The position numbers and the translations under genes were made by a program. The notes below the pieces were generated by a model, which saw only the letters and a program-made list of their open reading frames with translations, did no database searches and had not been told where the DNA came from. Source: Pelagicoccus sp. SDUM812002 (GTDB lineage: Bacteria; Verrucomicrobiota; Verrucomicrobiia; Opitutales; Opitutaceae). From it: 64,000 bases of DNA. The stretch's first letter is position 1. Each line of letters opens with the position of its first letter. The stretch lies in the NCBI RefSeq assembly GCF_031127835.1, contig NZ_JARXHX010000002.1:186001-250000 (forward strand), read 5' to 3'. Shown piece by piece: positions 9,231 through 17,277 of the stretch.

Positions 9231-10589
9231 TTAGCGGTTGGGAATGATGTCGAGTTGGATGGTGGCGCGGCAGCCGGTGCGGTCTTGGCGGTTGGCGAGG
9301 GAGAGGGTGCCGCCGACGGCTTCGACGATTTGCTTGCTGAGGGCGAGGCCGATGCCGGAGCCTTTGGCTTTGGTGGTGTAGAAGGGGACGAAGAGGTTGT
9401 CGGGGTTGGCGATGCCGGGGCCGTCGTCTTCGATGCGCAGGAGGGCGACGCCGGCGATGGCTTCGATGGAGCAGGTGACGGAGCCGGGTTTTTTTGAGGA
9501 GGCTTCGGTGGCGTTTTTGAGGAGGTTGATGAGGGCTTGCTCGAACTGTGTTGAGTCGATGGATACGGTGGGGTTTGCGGAGGTGTTGGCGAAGGCGACG
9601 TTGGGACTGAAGAGTTGGCAGGTGGTTTGGAAGAGGGGGGCGAGTTGGGTGGAGGCGGCTTGGGGTTCGGGGAGCTTGGCGAGGCGGGTGTAGTCGCCCA
9701 TGAAGCGGACGATGTTCTTGGAGCGTTTGGTGATGGTTTCGAGGCCGTCGAGCAGGTCGGTTTTGGTTTCGTCTTCGATGTCGGCGTTTTTGGTGATTTT
9801 TGAGAGGGTGGTTGCGAGGGAGGAGATGGGGGCGAGGGAGTTGTTGAGCTCGTGGCCGAGGACGCGCAGGAGCCGCTTCCAGGAGTCGCGTTCTTGTTCG
9901 GAGGCGGCGCGGGTGATGTCGGTGAGGAGGATGAGGTCGAAGCGTTCTCCGTCGAGAATGAAGATGCCGCGGCGTCCTTCGAAGCGTCGGCTTTCGTTTA
10001 TGAAGGAGAAGCGTGAGAAGTCTTGGGTGGATTGGTCGAGGACGAAGGGGATGTTGAGCTCGTCGACGGTTTTGAGCTCGGGAATGGAGTCCCAGTGGTT
10101 GATGGAGGAGATTAGATTGCGGGCGGCTTCGTTGGCTTGGGCGACGACGCGATCGGCTCGGACGATGAGGGTAGCGACGTCGATGTTGGCCGTGATTTTG
10201 TCGATGACCTTTTGTGTTTCGATGCCGGTGAAACGGGCTTTCTCCATCAGCGAGGCGATAGCGTTGATCTCGTTGTAGAGCTCGACGATGGTGCCGGAGC
10301 TCTCGGATATGCGCCGGGAGCGAAGGGTGAAGTCGCCCTCGCGGATGGAGCTAATGACGTTCGCCGCGACGCGGAGTGGGCTGGTGATCCAGGATTGCAG
10401 GCTCCATGCGATAAAGGGGAAGGGTAGTATGATGAGCGTCAGGCAGGTGACCCAGATTTCCCAGGTGGCCTTGGCGAGCACGAGCAAGACGATGGAGATG
10501 ATGGTAGCTGGCAAGGCGCAGAGTGCGGCGCGCAAAACGATTGTCGTTTCGTATGAGAACCGGGATGGCTTGTGCGGGCGTGGGGACAA
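9231..10589 (-). CDS. Sensor histidine kinase, NtrY-like
   Basis: A 452-residue membrane kinase. Two N-terminal helices (about 20-40 and 45-65) enclose almost no periplasmic loop. A HAMP segment (WITSPLRVAANVISSIREG) and a PAS-like domain (about 130-230) follow. The HisKA box is RVLGHELNNSLAPISSLATT with the phospho-His in HELNN, and the HATPase has NLLKNATEAS, EDDGPGI and TTKAKGSGIGLALSKQI. The lack of a real sensor loop suggests it detects a membrane or cytoplasmic signal. It is the second gene of an operon with the sigma-54 regulator upstream (59-bp gap containing an 11-G tract). It probably phosphorylates that regulator. Confidence 0.92.
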   Translation of the reverse strand: MSPRPHKPSRFSYETTIVLRAALCALPATIISIVLLVLAKATWEIWVTCLTLIILPFPFIAWSLQSWITSPLRVAANVISSIREGDFTLRSRRISESSGTIVELYNEINAIASLMEKARFTGIETQKVIDKITANIDVATLIVRADRVVAQANEAARNLISSINHWDSIPELKTVDELNIPFVLDQSTQDFSRFSFINESRRFEGRRGIFILDGERFDLILLTDITRAASEQERDSWKRLLRVLGHELNNSLAPISSLATTLSKITKNADIEDETKTDLLDGLETITKRSKNIVRFMGDYTRLAKLPEPQAASTQLAPLFQTTCQLFSPNVAFANTSANPTVSIDSTQFEQALINLLKNATEASSKKPGSVTCSIEAIAGVALLRIEDDGPGIANPDNLFVPFYTTKAKGSGIGLALSKQIVEAVGGTLSLANRQDRTGCRATIQLDIIPNR

Positions 10590-10637
10590 GTCTGAGTGGA
10601 TCGGGTTTTGCGCGGTCGGTGCGGAAGCAGTCCCTGC

Positions 10638-10648
10638 GGGGGGGGGGG
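10638..10648. repeat. Homopolymer of 11 G
   Basis: Eleven consecutive G (C on the coding strand) touch the stop codon of the response-regulator gene and lie in the gap before the kinase gene. Such tracts are prone to slippage and to sequencing error. Confidence 0.9.
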
Positions 10649-12016
10649 TTAGAGGCCGTAGCGTTGCATCCGGCGATAGAAGGCGGAGCGGCTGAGGCCG
10701 AGCTCCTGGGCGGCTTCGTTGGCTTTACCTCCGCAGCGGGAGAGGGTACGGCGGATGAGGTAGGATTCGACCTCTTCCAGGCTCATTTCGTCGAGGTTGC
10801 TGCTAGTCGGCGAGGCGGTTGAGGCGCGTAGTCCTAACTCGGGTACGCCGATTTCTTGTTCGCGGCAGGTGAGAACAGCTCGTTCTAGGCAATGGTCGAG
10901 CTCGCGGATGTTGCCAGGCCACTCGTAGGCTTTCATGGTTTCGAGAGCGGGCGTGGCGAAAGTGAGGCCTTCCTTGCGGTACTTTTTGCTGTACCTAGAA
11001 AGGAAAAATTCTGCGAGGGGTCCGATGTCTTCGACGCGCTCGCGTAGGGGCGGGAGGTGGATGGTGATGGTGTTGAGTCGGTAGAGCAGATCCATGCGGA
11101 AGCGGCCTTGGTCGACTTCCGCTTGAAGGTCTGCGTTGGTGGCGACGACGAGCCGCGCATCGAATTTTTGGGTACGCGAGGAGCCGACTCGCTCGAACTC
11201 CCGGGTTTCGAGGGCTCGGAGCAGCTTTTGTTGCTGGGCGGTGGGCATGTTGGCGACTTCGTCGAGGAAGAGGGTACCGCTAGCGGCCAGTTCGAAGCGT
11301 CCGATACGGTTTTCCTTAGCGTCGGTGAAGGCCCCTTTGACGTGTCCGAAGAGTTCGGATTCGAAGACCCCGTCGGGGATGCCGCCCATATTGACGGAGA
11401 TGAACGGGTGTTCCGCTCGGCCTGAATGCTGGTGTATCAGGTTGGCAATGACGCCCTTGCCCGTACCATTTTCGCCGGTGATAAGGATGGAGGCGTCGGA
11501 GTCGGCCACGCTTTCAATTAGGTCTAGCACAGGGCGCATGGCGCGGGACTGGGCGATGAAGCCGGAGGCTTTGCTTTTGCGCAGGGTACGGTTTTCTTCC
11601 TTGAGGAGCTGGGACTCTTGTTGGGCTCGATTTAGGCGGAGCTGGGAGCGGACGATGGCTATGAGACGTTCGTCGTCCCAGGGCTTTTGCAGGAAGTCGT
11701 TCGCTCCGTTGCGCATGCACTCGACCGCTACGTCGATGCTGGCCCAAGCGGTCATGATTACCACGGGCAGGTCGGGCTCTTTTTCTCGGATCTTGCCAAG
11801 CAGCTCGATTCCTTCTTGGCCTGAGGTCGTGTCGAGGTGGTAATTGAGGTCGATAATCGCTGTGGCGTATTCGTTTTGTTCGATACGTTTTAGGGCGTCA
11901 GCAGGGGACTGTACGCAATCGGCTTGGTAGCCTTCCGATTTCAATGCGAGACGGATGGCTTGCAAGACGTCCTTGTTGTCATCGGCGATGAGGATACGGT
12001 TTGAGGAGTTGGGCAT
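10649..12016 (-). CDS. Sigma-54-dependent response regulator, NtrC family
   Basis: A 455-residue regulator with three domains. The receiver covers about residues 1-125 (RILIADDNKDV, phospho-Asp in AIIDLNYHL, VVIMTAWAS). The AAA+ domain covers about 160-385, with Walker A ITGENGTGKGVIAN, the sigma-54 contact loop GHVKGAFTDAKENR (GAFTDA instead of the common GAFTGA), Walker B GTLFLDEVANMP and an arginine-finger region. A Fis-type helix-turn-helix lies at about 415-455 (ANEAAQELGLSRSAFYRRMQ). It activates sigma-54 RNA polymerase when phosphorylated. It is cotranscribed with the kinase at 9231-10589. Its own upstream region carries a sigma-54-like promoter and the GTCCC-N6-GGGAC palindrome also found before both efflux operons, which suggests autoregulation. 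Confidence 0.94.
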   Translation of the reverse strand: MPNSSNRILIADDNKDVLQAIRLALKSEGYQADCVQSPADALKRIEQNEYATAIIDLNYHLDTTSGQEGIELLGKIREKEPDLPVVIMTAWASIDVAVECMRNGANDFLQKPWDDERLIAIVRSQLRLNRAQQESQLLKEENRTLRKSKASGFIAQSRAMRPVLDLIESVADSDASILITGENGTGKGVIANLIHQHSGRAEHPFISVNMGGIPDGVFESELFGHVKGAFTDAKENRIGRFELAASGTLFLDEVANMPTAQQQKLLRALETREFERVGSSRTQKFDARLVVATNADLQAEVDQGRFRMDLLYRLNTITIHLPPLRERVEDIGPLAEFFLSRYSKKYRKEGLTFATPALETMKAYEWPGNIRELDHCLERAVLTCREQEIGVPELGLRASTASPTSSNLDEMSLEEVESYLIRRTLSRCGGKANEAAQELGLSRSAFYRRMQRYGL

Positions 12017-12088
12017 GAGATGGGGAAGGCGAGAGATTTCTGGCTTGGGCGCGCGAGGGAGGAGCGAGCTTCGAGAATTGAAGAGCTA

Positions 12089-12104
12089 ATCATTTCTCGT
12101 GCCA
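12089..12104 (-). promoter_or_regulatory. Predicted sigma-54 promoter of the regulator-kinase operon
   Basis: The minus strand reads TGGCACGAGAAATGAT, 73 bp before the regulator ATG. It has a perfect -24 element and a -12 element with TG in place. It differs from the ADOP promoter (8854-8869) at only two spacer bases. Confidence 0.62.
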
Positions 12105-12213
12105 AATGTATTCTTGTTTTTGCTAAGTTCGTGATGGATAGTTGCTTGTCGTTTCGAGCGAGGAGTTTTATGGTCTTGAAACGCTCACTAGTATCGAAAT
12201 TGGTACGGGAAAA

Positions 12214-12229
12214 GTCCCAATATCGGAAC
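12214..12229. promoter_or_regulatory. Activator palindrome GTCCC-N6-GGAAC
   Basis: GTCCC-AATATC-GGAAC lies 110-125 bp upstream of the sigma-54-like promoter at 12089-12104 and 81 bp before the divergent gene at 12310. One base deviates from the palindrome consensus. It probably serves autoregulation by the NtrC-type protein. Confidence 0.5.
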
Positions 12230-12309
12230 GACAGGTTTCACGGAACCCGGTTTCGGAGAGCGAGAGTGGACTTGATCGAGAGGACAAATTGAGATCATAT
12301 GTCGGCCCT

Positions 12310-13119
12310 ATGCCCATTAAGACTTTAATTACCCTAACGCTTGCGTCGCTATCTCTATCGATCGGCAGTTTGTCCGCTGCTCCTAAATTGGGACTGCAGT
12401 CCTGGACGTGCCGTAACATGAGTTTCGAGGAGACGGTAGAGTTCGCTGCCGCGAATGGTATCGAAAATGTGCAGTTCTTCAGTCGGCATCTGGATCCGAA
12501 CGATTCGGAGGAGGTAAACCTAGAGAAGCTCGCCTTCCTCAAGGACCATGGAGTTAAGGCCTACACTATTGGGGTAAGCCACACGACCTTGAAAAAGGAG
12601 GACAACCGCAAGTTGTTCGAATTGGCCAAACTTTTCGACATGGAGATGATCGTAGTGGAACCGGGCGACCAGATGATCTGGGGAAACCTTGAGGAGCTAG
12701 CGATTGAGTATGACACCAAGGTAGTGGTGCACAATCACGGCCGAAGCTCGACTTACGGGAATCCCTCGACGGTCAAACACATCCTCGAGGAGCGCGACCA
12801 CCGAATCGGAGTATGCATGGATATTGGCTGGGTCACTGCGGCGGGATTCGATGCAGCTGCGACGTATCGGAATTATGGAGACCGCATCTACGACATGCAC
12901 CTTAAGGACAAGCGTCTGGATTATCCGGAGGGCGAGCTAAAGCTCACGGATACCTTTATTGGTCTAGGCAACAGCAACTACGACGAGCTTTTTGAAGAAA
13001 TGCTTGAGGACGACTGGTCGGGCGTGATGGCGATCGAAACGGATAGCAAGGAATTCGCTGAGGATCCCACGGAGTTCGTCAAGGCGGCCAAGTTATTCTT
13101 CGAGTCGCACGTGCACTGA
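12310..13119 (+). CDS. Exported sugar phosphate isomerase/epimerase-like TIM-barrel protein
   Basis: A 269-residue protein with a signal peptide (MPIKTLITLTLASLSLSIGSLSA) and then an AP-endonuclease-2/xylose-isomerase-like barrel. Visible pieces are LGLQSWTCRNMSFEETVEFA at the first strand, metal-ligand-like residues in IVVEPGD, VVVHNHGR, GVCMDIGW and YDMHLKD, and a final MAIETDS. Family members isomerise or epimerise sugars; secreted copies are common in polysaccharide-degrading Verrucomicrobiota and Planctomycetes. The ATG at 12310 was chosen because it begins the signal peptide. It is divergent from the sigma-54 regulator and followed by a strong terminator. The substrate is unknown. Confidence 0.87.
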   Translation: MPIKTLITLTLASLSLSIGSLSAAPKLGLQSWTCRNMSFEETVEFAAANGIENVQFFSRHLDPNDSEEVNLEKLAFLKDHGVKAYTIGVSHTTLKKEDNRKLFELAKLFDMEMIVVEPGDQMIWGNLEELAIEYDTKVVVHNHGRSSTYGNPSTVKHILEERDHRIGVCMDIGWVTAAGFDAAATYRNYGDRIYDMHLKDKRLDYPEGELKLTDTFIGLGNSNYDELFEEMLEDDWSGVMAIETDSKEFAEDPTEFVKAAKLFFESHVH

Positions 13120-13147
13120 GAAGTATTAAGCTAGCTAACAATTATTA

Positions 13148-13182
13148 CGGCGAGCTCCCGAATGGGAGTTCGCCGCTTTTTT
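13148..13182 (+). terminator. Rho-independent terminator
   Basis: The 12-bp stem CGGCGAGCTCCC/GGGAGTTCGCCG (one G-T pair), loop GAAT, then CTTTTTT. It lies 28 bp after the isomerase-like gene. Confidence 0.9.
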
Positions 13183-13268
13183 GAGCGGTGGCGATTGCGC
13201 TATTGTGTGAGAGGAGCGGTGGGATCTGAGGTTGCGTTTGCGAGGGATTGGGCGTTTTAAGCGCTAGG

Positions 13269-14444
13269 ATGCGCTCCCTGAATACTCAGTTTTTTCTTTT
13301 GTTCGGCTCGTTTGCGGCGGTGCAGCCCTACATCGCTTTACTGTTCAAGGATAGGGGGTTGGGCGAGCAGCAGATCGGCTACGCCATAGGGATATCAGGT
13401 TGGGCTATCATACTTAGTCCTGCGGTGGTGACCTTGATTGCGGATACGCGGGTCTCGCCGAGTCGCTTGTTGTCCGGATTGAGTGTTGCTACGGCGATTG
13501 CGACGGTGGCGATGCTGATGTCTACCAGCTACTGGATGATGGCTGCGTTTTACTTCATTATGACGCTATGCATGACCTCGATGATGCCTTTGCTCGATGG
13601 GGTGACCTTCGGGATTCAGCGGGTACAGCGGGAGAGGGGTGAGACTCCCTTGGAGTACAGCCGCGTGCGAGTGTGGGGAACGTGTGGATACGTGGGTATC
13701 TTAGCGTTACTGTTCTTTCCGATTCGGATGACAGGTGACGTGAGCTTGCTTATTTGGGCGGGGGTACTGTGCTATTGTATTTTAATGGTGAATACCTGGT
13801 TCCTGCCGCAGCGAGGAAAACGGGAGCTAGCGAAACGTTCCAAAGGGCTGCCGACGGGTGAAGCGGTGAAGGCGTTGTTTGGCCGGCGGTCGGCCTTATT
13901 TTCGATCTCGATGTTTCTGTTGCTATGCGCTTCGGCAGCGTACCACACGATGTATCCGGTTTTCTTGGTCGACGACTTGGGCCTGGCTCGGCACTGGTTG
14001 GGTATCGTTATTCTCTCCGGGGCATTGATCGAGGTGTTTTGCATTCTAGCCCTGTCGAACTTGGAGAGGCGCTGGGGCTTGCGCTCTGTGATGCTCGGGT
14101 GTGTGGCTTTGACGGTTTTGCGTTTCGGGCTGATGTATGCGTTTCCGGTTCTGTGGGTGGCGATAGGGGCTCAGCTTTTCCATGGAGCGATGATTTGCGC
14201 GATGATGGTGATCCCGCCAAATTTCGTGAATGGCTTGGCGAGCGACTCGAACCGTAACTCGATACAGGGGGTTTACACCATGATGGTCATAGGAAGTAGT
14301 CGATTTTTGGGTACGGCCTTGGCGGGGCATGTCGCAGGGGTGGATCAGCGCTTGATCTATGCGCTTTGTGGAGGACTGGCGGTTTTAGCGTTTGCCTTGT
14401 TGTGGAAGGGGTTTCGGCCGGAGGAAGACGAAGTGGCTATCTGA
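13269..14444 (+). CDS. MFS transporter (MFS_1-like / nucleoside-permease-like)
   Basis: A 391-residue inner-membrane protein with about 12 hydrophobic helices. The first covers residues 5-25 (FFLLFGSFAAVQPYIALLF), and the loop after helix 2 holds DTRVSPSRL. The middle has EYSRVRVWGTCGYVG, which is typical of the MFS_1-like/LacY-nucleoside-transporter group, and the second half includes FHGAMICAMMVIPPNFVNGL. Proton-coupled import of a sugar or nucleoside is usual for relatives; the substrate here cannot be read. The ATG at 13269 fits the first helix best, but an in-frame TTG at 13248 behind GAGGGA would add seven residues. It stands alone between two terminator-like hairpins. Confidence 0.88.
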   Translation: MRSLNTQFFLLFGSFAAVQPYIALLFKDRGLGEQQIGYAIGISGWAIILSPAVVTLIADTRVSPSRLLSGLSVATAIATVAMLMSTSYWMMAAFYFIMTLCMTSMMPLLDGVTFGIQRVQRERGETPLEYSRVRVWGTCGYVGILALLFFPIRMTGDVSLLIWAGVLCYCILMVNTWFLPQRGKRELAKRSKGLPTGEAVKALFGRRSALFSISMFLLLCASAAYHTMYPVFLVDDLGLARHWLGIVILSGALIEVFCILALSNLERRWGLRSVMLGCVALTVLRFGLMYAFPVLWVAIGAQLFHGAMICAMMVIPPNFVNGLASDSNRNSIQGVYTMMVIGSSRFLGTALAGHVAGVDQRLIYALCGGLAVLAFALLWKGFRPEEDEVAI

Positions 14445-14490
14445 GGAGACTTGCGACAATCACGTTCGCACTTGAGCGAATGGATACAGA

Positions 14491-14523
14491 AAGGCCGCGG
14501 CCTTTCAGTGAGGCTACGGCCTT
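14491..14523. terminator. Hairpin between convergent genes
   Basis: AAGGCCGCGGCCT pairs imperfectly with AGGCTACGGCCTT across a 7-base loop. It lies between the MFS gene (+) and the TPR-like gene (-). A poly-T run is weak on both sides, so it is only a probable bidirectional terminator. Confidence 0.5.
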
Positions 14524-14568
14524 GGGGCTTTGTTGAGCGATTCGGACCTGGTGGAACCGGTCCCTTCT

Positions 14569-15903
14569 TTAGCTGGCTTGGGCCTTCAGGATGTTAAGGG
14601 TGGTCTGGAGGGCACCTGCGACTTCGCTGTCTTTTGCTTCTGACTTTTGCACTCGGTCGATGGCTTCGGCGACGGTCTTCTCTGCGGACTGGCGCATGAT
14701 CGGGTCGGGCGTGTCGGCGTCGATGTTCTCTTTGATGAACTCCGGCAGGAAGTGAGGCTGCTGAGTGCAGTAGAAGGCGCAGCCAAGATGGAAGAGGTGC
14801 TGAGCGGCTTGGCGCAGGCCTTGCGCTCCTTTCTTTTCCCAGAACTTTACGAGCTTGAGGCCGTCTTCGAGTAGATCGGATGCCTTGTCGTGGATTTCGG
14901 CTTGGGATTCCGCGGGTTGGTTGCCGATGAGCATTCCGAATGCGTGGCAGAAAGAGCGTCGGGCACTGAGGGAAATTTCGGCAGCGACGAGGTGGGACTT
15001 TTCGTTGGGCTCGGCGATCTTGAGGGCGTACTCGGAGGACTTGATGGTCTCTTGTATGGTCTCGTTGGTGGGCTGGGCGCGGCTGAAGAGGTTGGCTCGG
15101 TTGGCGTGGGCGGAACCCATTTCGATGACGAGGCGGGGGTCTTTCTTGTCCTTGATGCCAGCGAGGACCTTTATGGTCTCGTCGAAGGAAGAGATGGCAA
15201 GCTTGAGATTCGCGACGTCGGTGCTCCACATCAGGGCGCGACCGAGGCTGGCGCGGATGCTGGCCACGAGGGCTCCGATAGGGGCTTCTTCGGCGGGCAG
15301 GTCTCCGATGACTTCAAGCGCTTTTTCGTACGCGTCGATGGTGCGCTGCTCGGGCTTCTGCGGGTTGCTCTGACGGGCGTAGACGTTGCCGAGATTGAGG
15401 TAGGTGGCCGCTAGCTGATGGCGGTAGCGAGGGATTTCTTTCCATGGGAGTTCTTGGAGGATTACAGCGGATTGGCGGAAGCAGTTGGTGGCTTGTTCGA
15501 GGGTTTCCTTAGCGGGAACTCGGGATTGGGTATGGCCGATGTTTCCCCAGACGGCTGCGATGTCAGCATTGTGGGAGTCGCCTTTTTCTTCGATCGATTC
15601 GAAGTGCTTGAGGGCGATTTGGTAACCGGCGATGGCTTTCTCGATGCCCTCGGAGGTGTCCGAGTTTGATAGGGCATTTGCCTTGCCCATCTCGGCCCAA
15701 CCGGAGAGGTGGCGGGTGGCGTCGGATTCCTCGATTTCAGGTGCGGCGAGTAGCTCTAGAGCGTGGTCGAAGCCTTTGATGGCTTCGGCGTAAGCGTTGC
15801 GATCCTTTTGAGCGATGGCGTCGGCCTGAGCGATGGCTTGTTGTACGGCGGCTAGCGGGTTTTCGGGTGTTTCGTCTGAGGGAGCTTTTTCTGGAGTGTC
15901 CAC
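14569..15903 (-). CDS. TPR-like alpha-helical protein, function unknown
   Basis: About 444 residues if the GTG at 15903 is the start (VDTPEKAPSDETPENP...). The frame is open further upstream, but that part is Ser/Pro/Lys-rich in a shadow-like way and would overlap the cation exporter; no ATG precedes the conserved-looking part. From residue 15 on it is almost entirely helical, with repeated units of about 40-45 residues such as AEAIKGFDHALELL, IEKAIAGYQIALKHFE, TIDAYEKALEVIGDLP and AISSFDETIKVLAGI, typical of tetratricopeptide repeats. No signal peptide is seen, so a cytoplasmic scaffold role is likely. The start is uncertain. The gene is 103 bp from the cation exporter. Confidence 0.7.
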   Translation of the reverse strand: MDTPEKAPSDETPENPLAAVQQAIAQADAIAQKDRNAYAEAIKGFDHALELLAAPEIEESDATRHLSGWAEMGKANALSNSDTSEGIEKAIAGYQIALKHFESIEEKGDSHNADIAAVWGNIGHTQSRVPAKETLEQATNCFRQSAVILQELPWKEIPRYRHQLAATYLNLGNVYARQSNPQKPEQRTIDAYEKALEVIGDLPAEEAPIGALVASIRASLGRALMWSTDVANLKLAISSFDETIKVLAGIKDKKDPRLVIEMGSAHANRANLFSRAQPTNETIQETIKSSEYALKIAEPNEKSHLVAAEISLSARRSFCHAFGMLIGNQPAESQAEIHDKASDLLEDGLKLVKFWEKKGAQGLRQAAQHLFHLGCAFYCTQQPHFLPEFIKENIDADTPDPIMRQSAEKTVAEAIDRVQKSEAKDSEVAGALQTTLNILKAQAS

Positions 15904-16006
15904 GGCTTTTTTAAAAGGGTTCGTTTTTTGAAAGCCGCAGAGGCTGGGGACGGAATGGCGAAATGTGAAGGGAGAAAAGCTAGGTTTCGGGTTCTGGGAG
16001 CGAGAC

Positions 16007-16936
16007 TTAGTCCAAGGGGTGGACTTCAACCGTGGCGTGCACGATGCCGAGTTCGTGGGGGATGCGTGCCTTGTACATTTCCGGGCTGGCTGGTTCTTCG
16101 GCCACGATGGTGAGCATGGCGCTGTAGATGCCGGGGCCAATTGACCAAAGGTGAAGGTCGGCGACTTTTTCGCTTTCGGATTCGATAGCTTGACGAAGTG
16201 CGTCAGTCGCTTTGGAAGGGGCTTGGTAGTCGAGTAACGTATGGCTGGAACTGCGGGTAAGTCCGATGGACCAGTTTGCGACGAGTATGGAGCCAACGAT
16301 TCCCATGATGGGGTCCATCCAGATCCATCCGAAGTATTTGGCGGCGAGCAGCGCGAAGATAGCCGTGACAGAGGTCAATGCATCGGCCATGACGTGCAGA
16401 TAGGCGGAGCGGAGGTTGTGGTCTTCGTGCTCGTGATGGTCATGGCTGTGTTCGTCGCCGTGATGATGGTCGTGCCCATGGTGGTGGTCGCCGAGGATTA
16501 GCATACTCGCTCCGTTGACCACGAGCCCGACAACCGCGACGCCGATCGCCCAGTTGAATTGTATTTCTACCGGATTGAGGAGCCGCTCGATGCTTTCCCA
16601 GGCCATCATGAGGGCGAAGCCCGCCAAGAGCAGGGCTCCAGTGAAGCCGGCGAGGGCGTTCACTTTTCCGGTGCCGAAACTGAATTTCGGATTGGCGGCG
16701 TTTTTTCGAGCGTAGATGTAGGCGAAAGCGGTGATTGCCAAGGCGGCACTGTGCGAAGCCATGTGAAGACCGTCGGCGAGCAGAGCCATGGACCCGAAGA
16801 CCGTGCCTGCTGTAATTTCGATGGCCATCATCGTAACGGTGATGACGATGACGAGGAGGGTGCGTTTCTCGCCCGGCTTTTGCTTCTCTTGGCCGAATGT
16901 ATGCGGGTGCTTATGGGGAAGGAGTCGGCTCGGCAT
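16007..16936 (-). CDS. dmeF: Cation diffusion facilitator, DmeF-like (Co/Ni/Zn efflux)
   Basis: A 309-residue CDF transporter with six helices. It has the metal site in LLADGLHMASHS on helix 2 and the matching HVMADALTSVTAIF on helix 5. A cytoplasmic His-rich loop of about 25 residues between helices 4 and 5 contains runs such as DHHHGHDHHHGDEHSHDHH. The C-terminal domain carries LHLWSIGPGIYSAM and VHATVEVHP. The N-terminal HPHTFGQ and LHMASH motifs are typical of DmeF proteins, which export Co(II)/Ni(II) with a proton. No RcnR/FrmR-type regulator is adjacent. It is divergent from the PAS kinase. The metal specificity is inferred from family resemblance only. Confidence 0.9.
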   Translation of the reverse strand: MPSRLLPHKHPHTFGQEKQKPGEKRTLLVIVITVTMMAIEITAGTVFGSMALLADGLHMASHSAALAITAFAYIYARKNAANPKFSFGTGKVNALAGFTGALLLAGFALMMAWESIERLLNPVEIQFNWAIGVAVVGLVVNGASMLILGDHHHGHDHHHGDEHSHDHHEHEDHNLRSAYLHVMADALTSVTAIFALLAAKYFGWIWMDPIMGIVGSILVANWSIGLTRSSSHTLLDYQAPSKATDALRQAIESESEKVADLHLWSIGPGIYSAMLTIVAEEPASPEMYKARIPHELGIVHATVEVHPLD

Positions 16937-17277
16937 CGTGGTTTTAGGGTTTCGGGAAACCTTATGACGGGCAGGAGCGGAATAGCAAGGAAAGGAGGGA
17001 CGAATAAGATGGATTTGGAGTCTGGAAATTGTGTCATAAACGACTGGGAGGAACGAGTATCCGCCTGTCGACTACGTGGGAGATGTTGAAGTTTCTCGGT
17101 GTGATTTTTCGACTGGTAAGAAGTATTTTTGATACCTCAAATCAGGTTGTAGGCGGGCAATTGCAGGTGACTGCCTTACACTGCTTTCCGGTAGCTTTAT
17201 TTGACGCAGCGGTGAGTCGTATATTATGTAGGTCTATCGATCGCCTGAGGATGGTCGCCTTCGATCTATTCACGCTC

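Noticed and set aside
15904-16297. N-terminal extension of the TPR-like protein to 16296
   Set aside because: It would overlap the DmeF-like gene and is Ser/Pro/Lys-rich shadow sequence; the GTG at 15903 fits the start of the helical part better.
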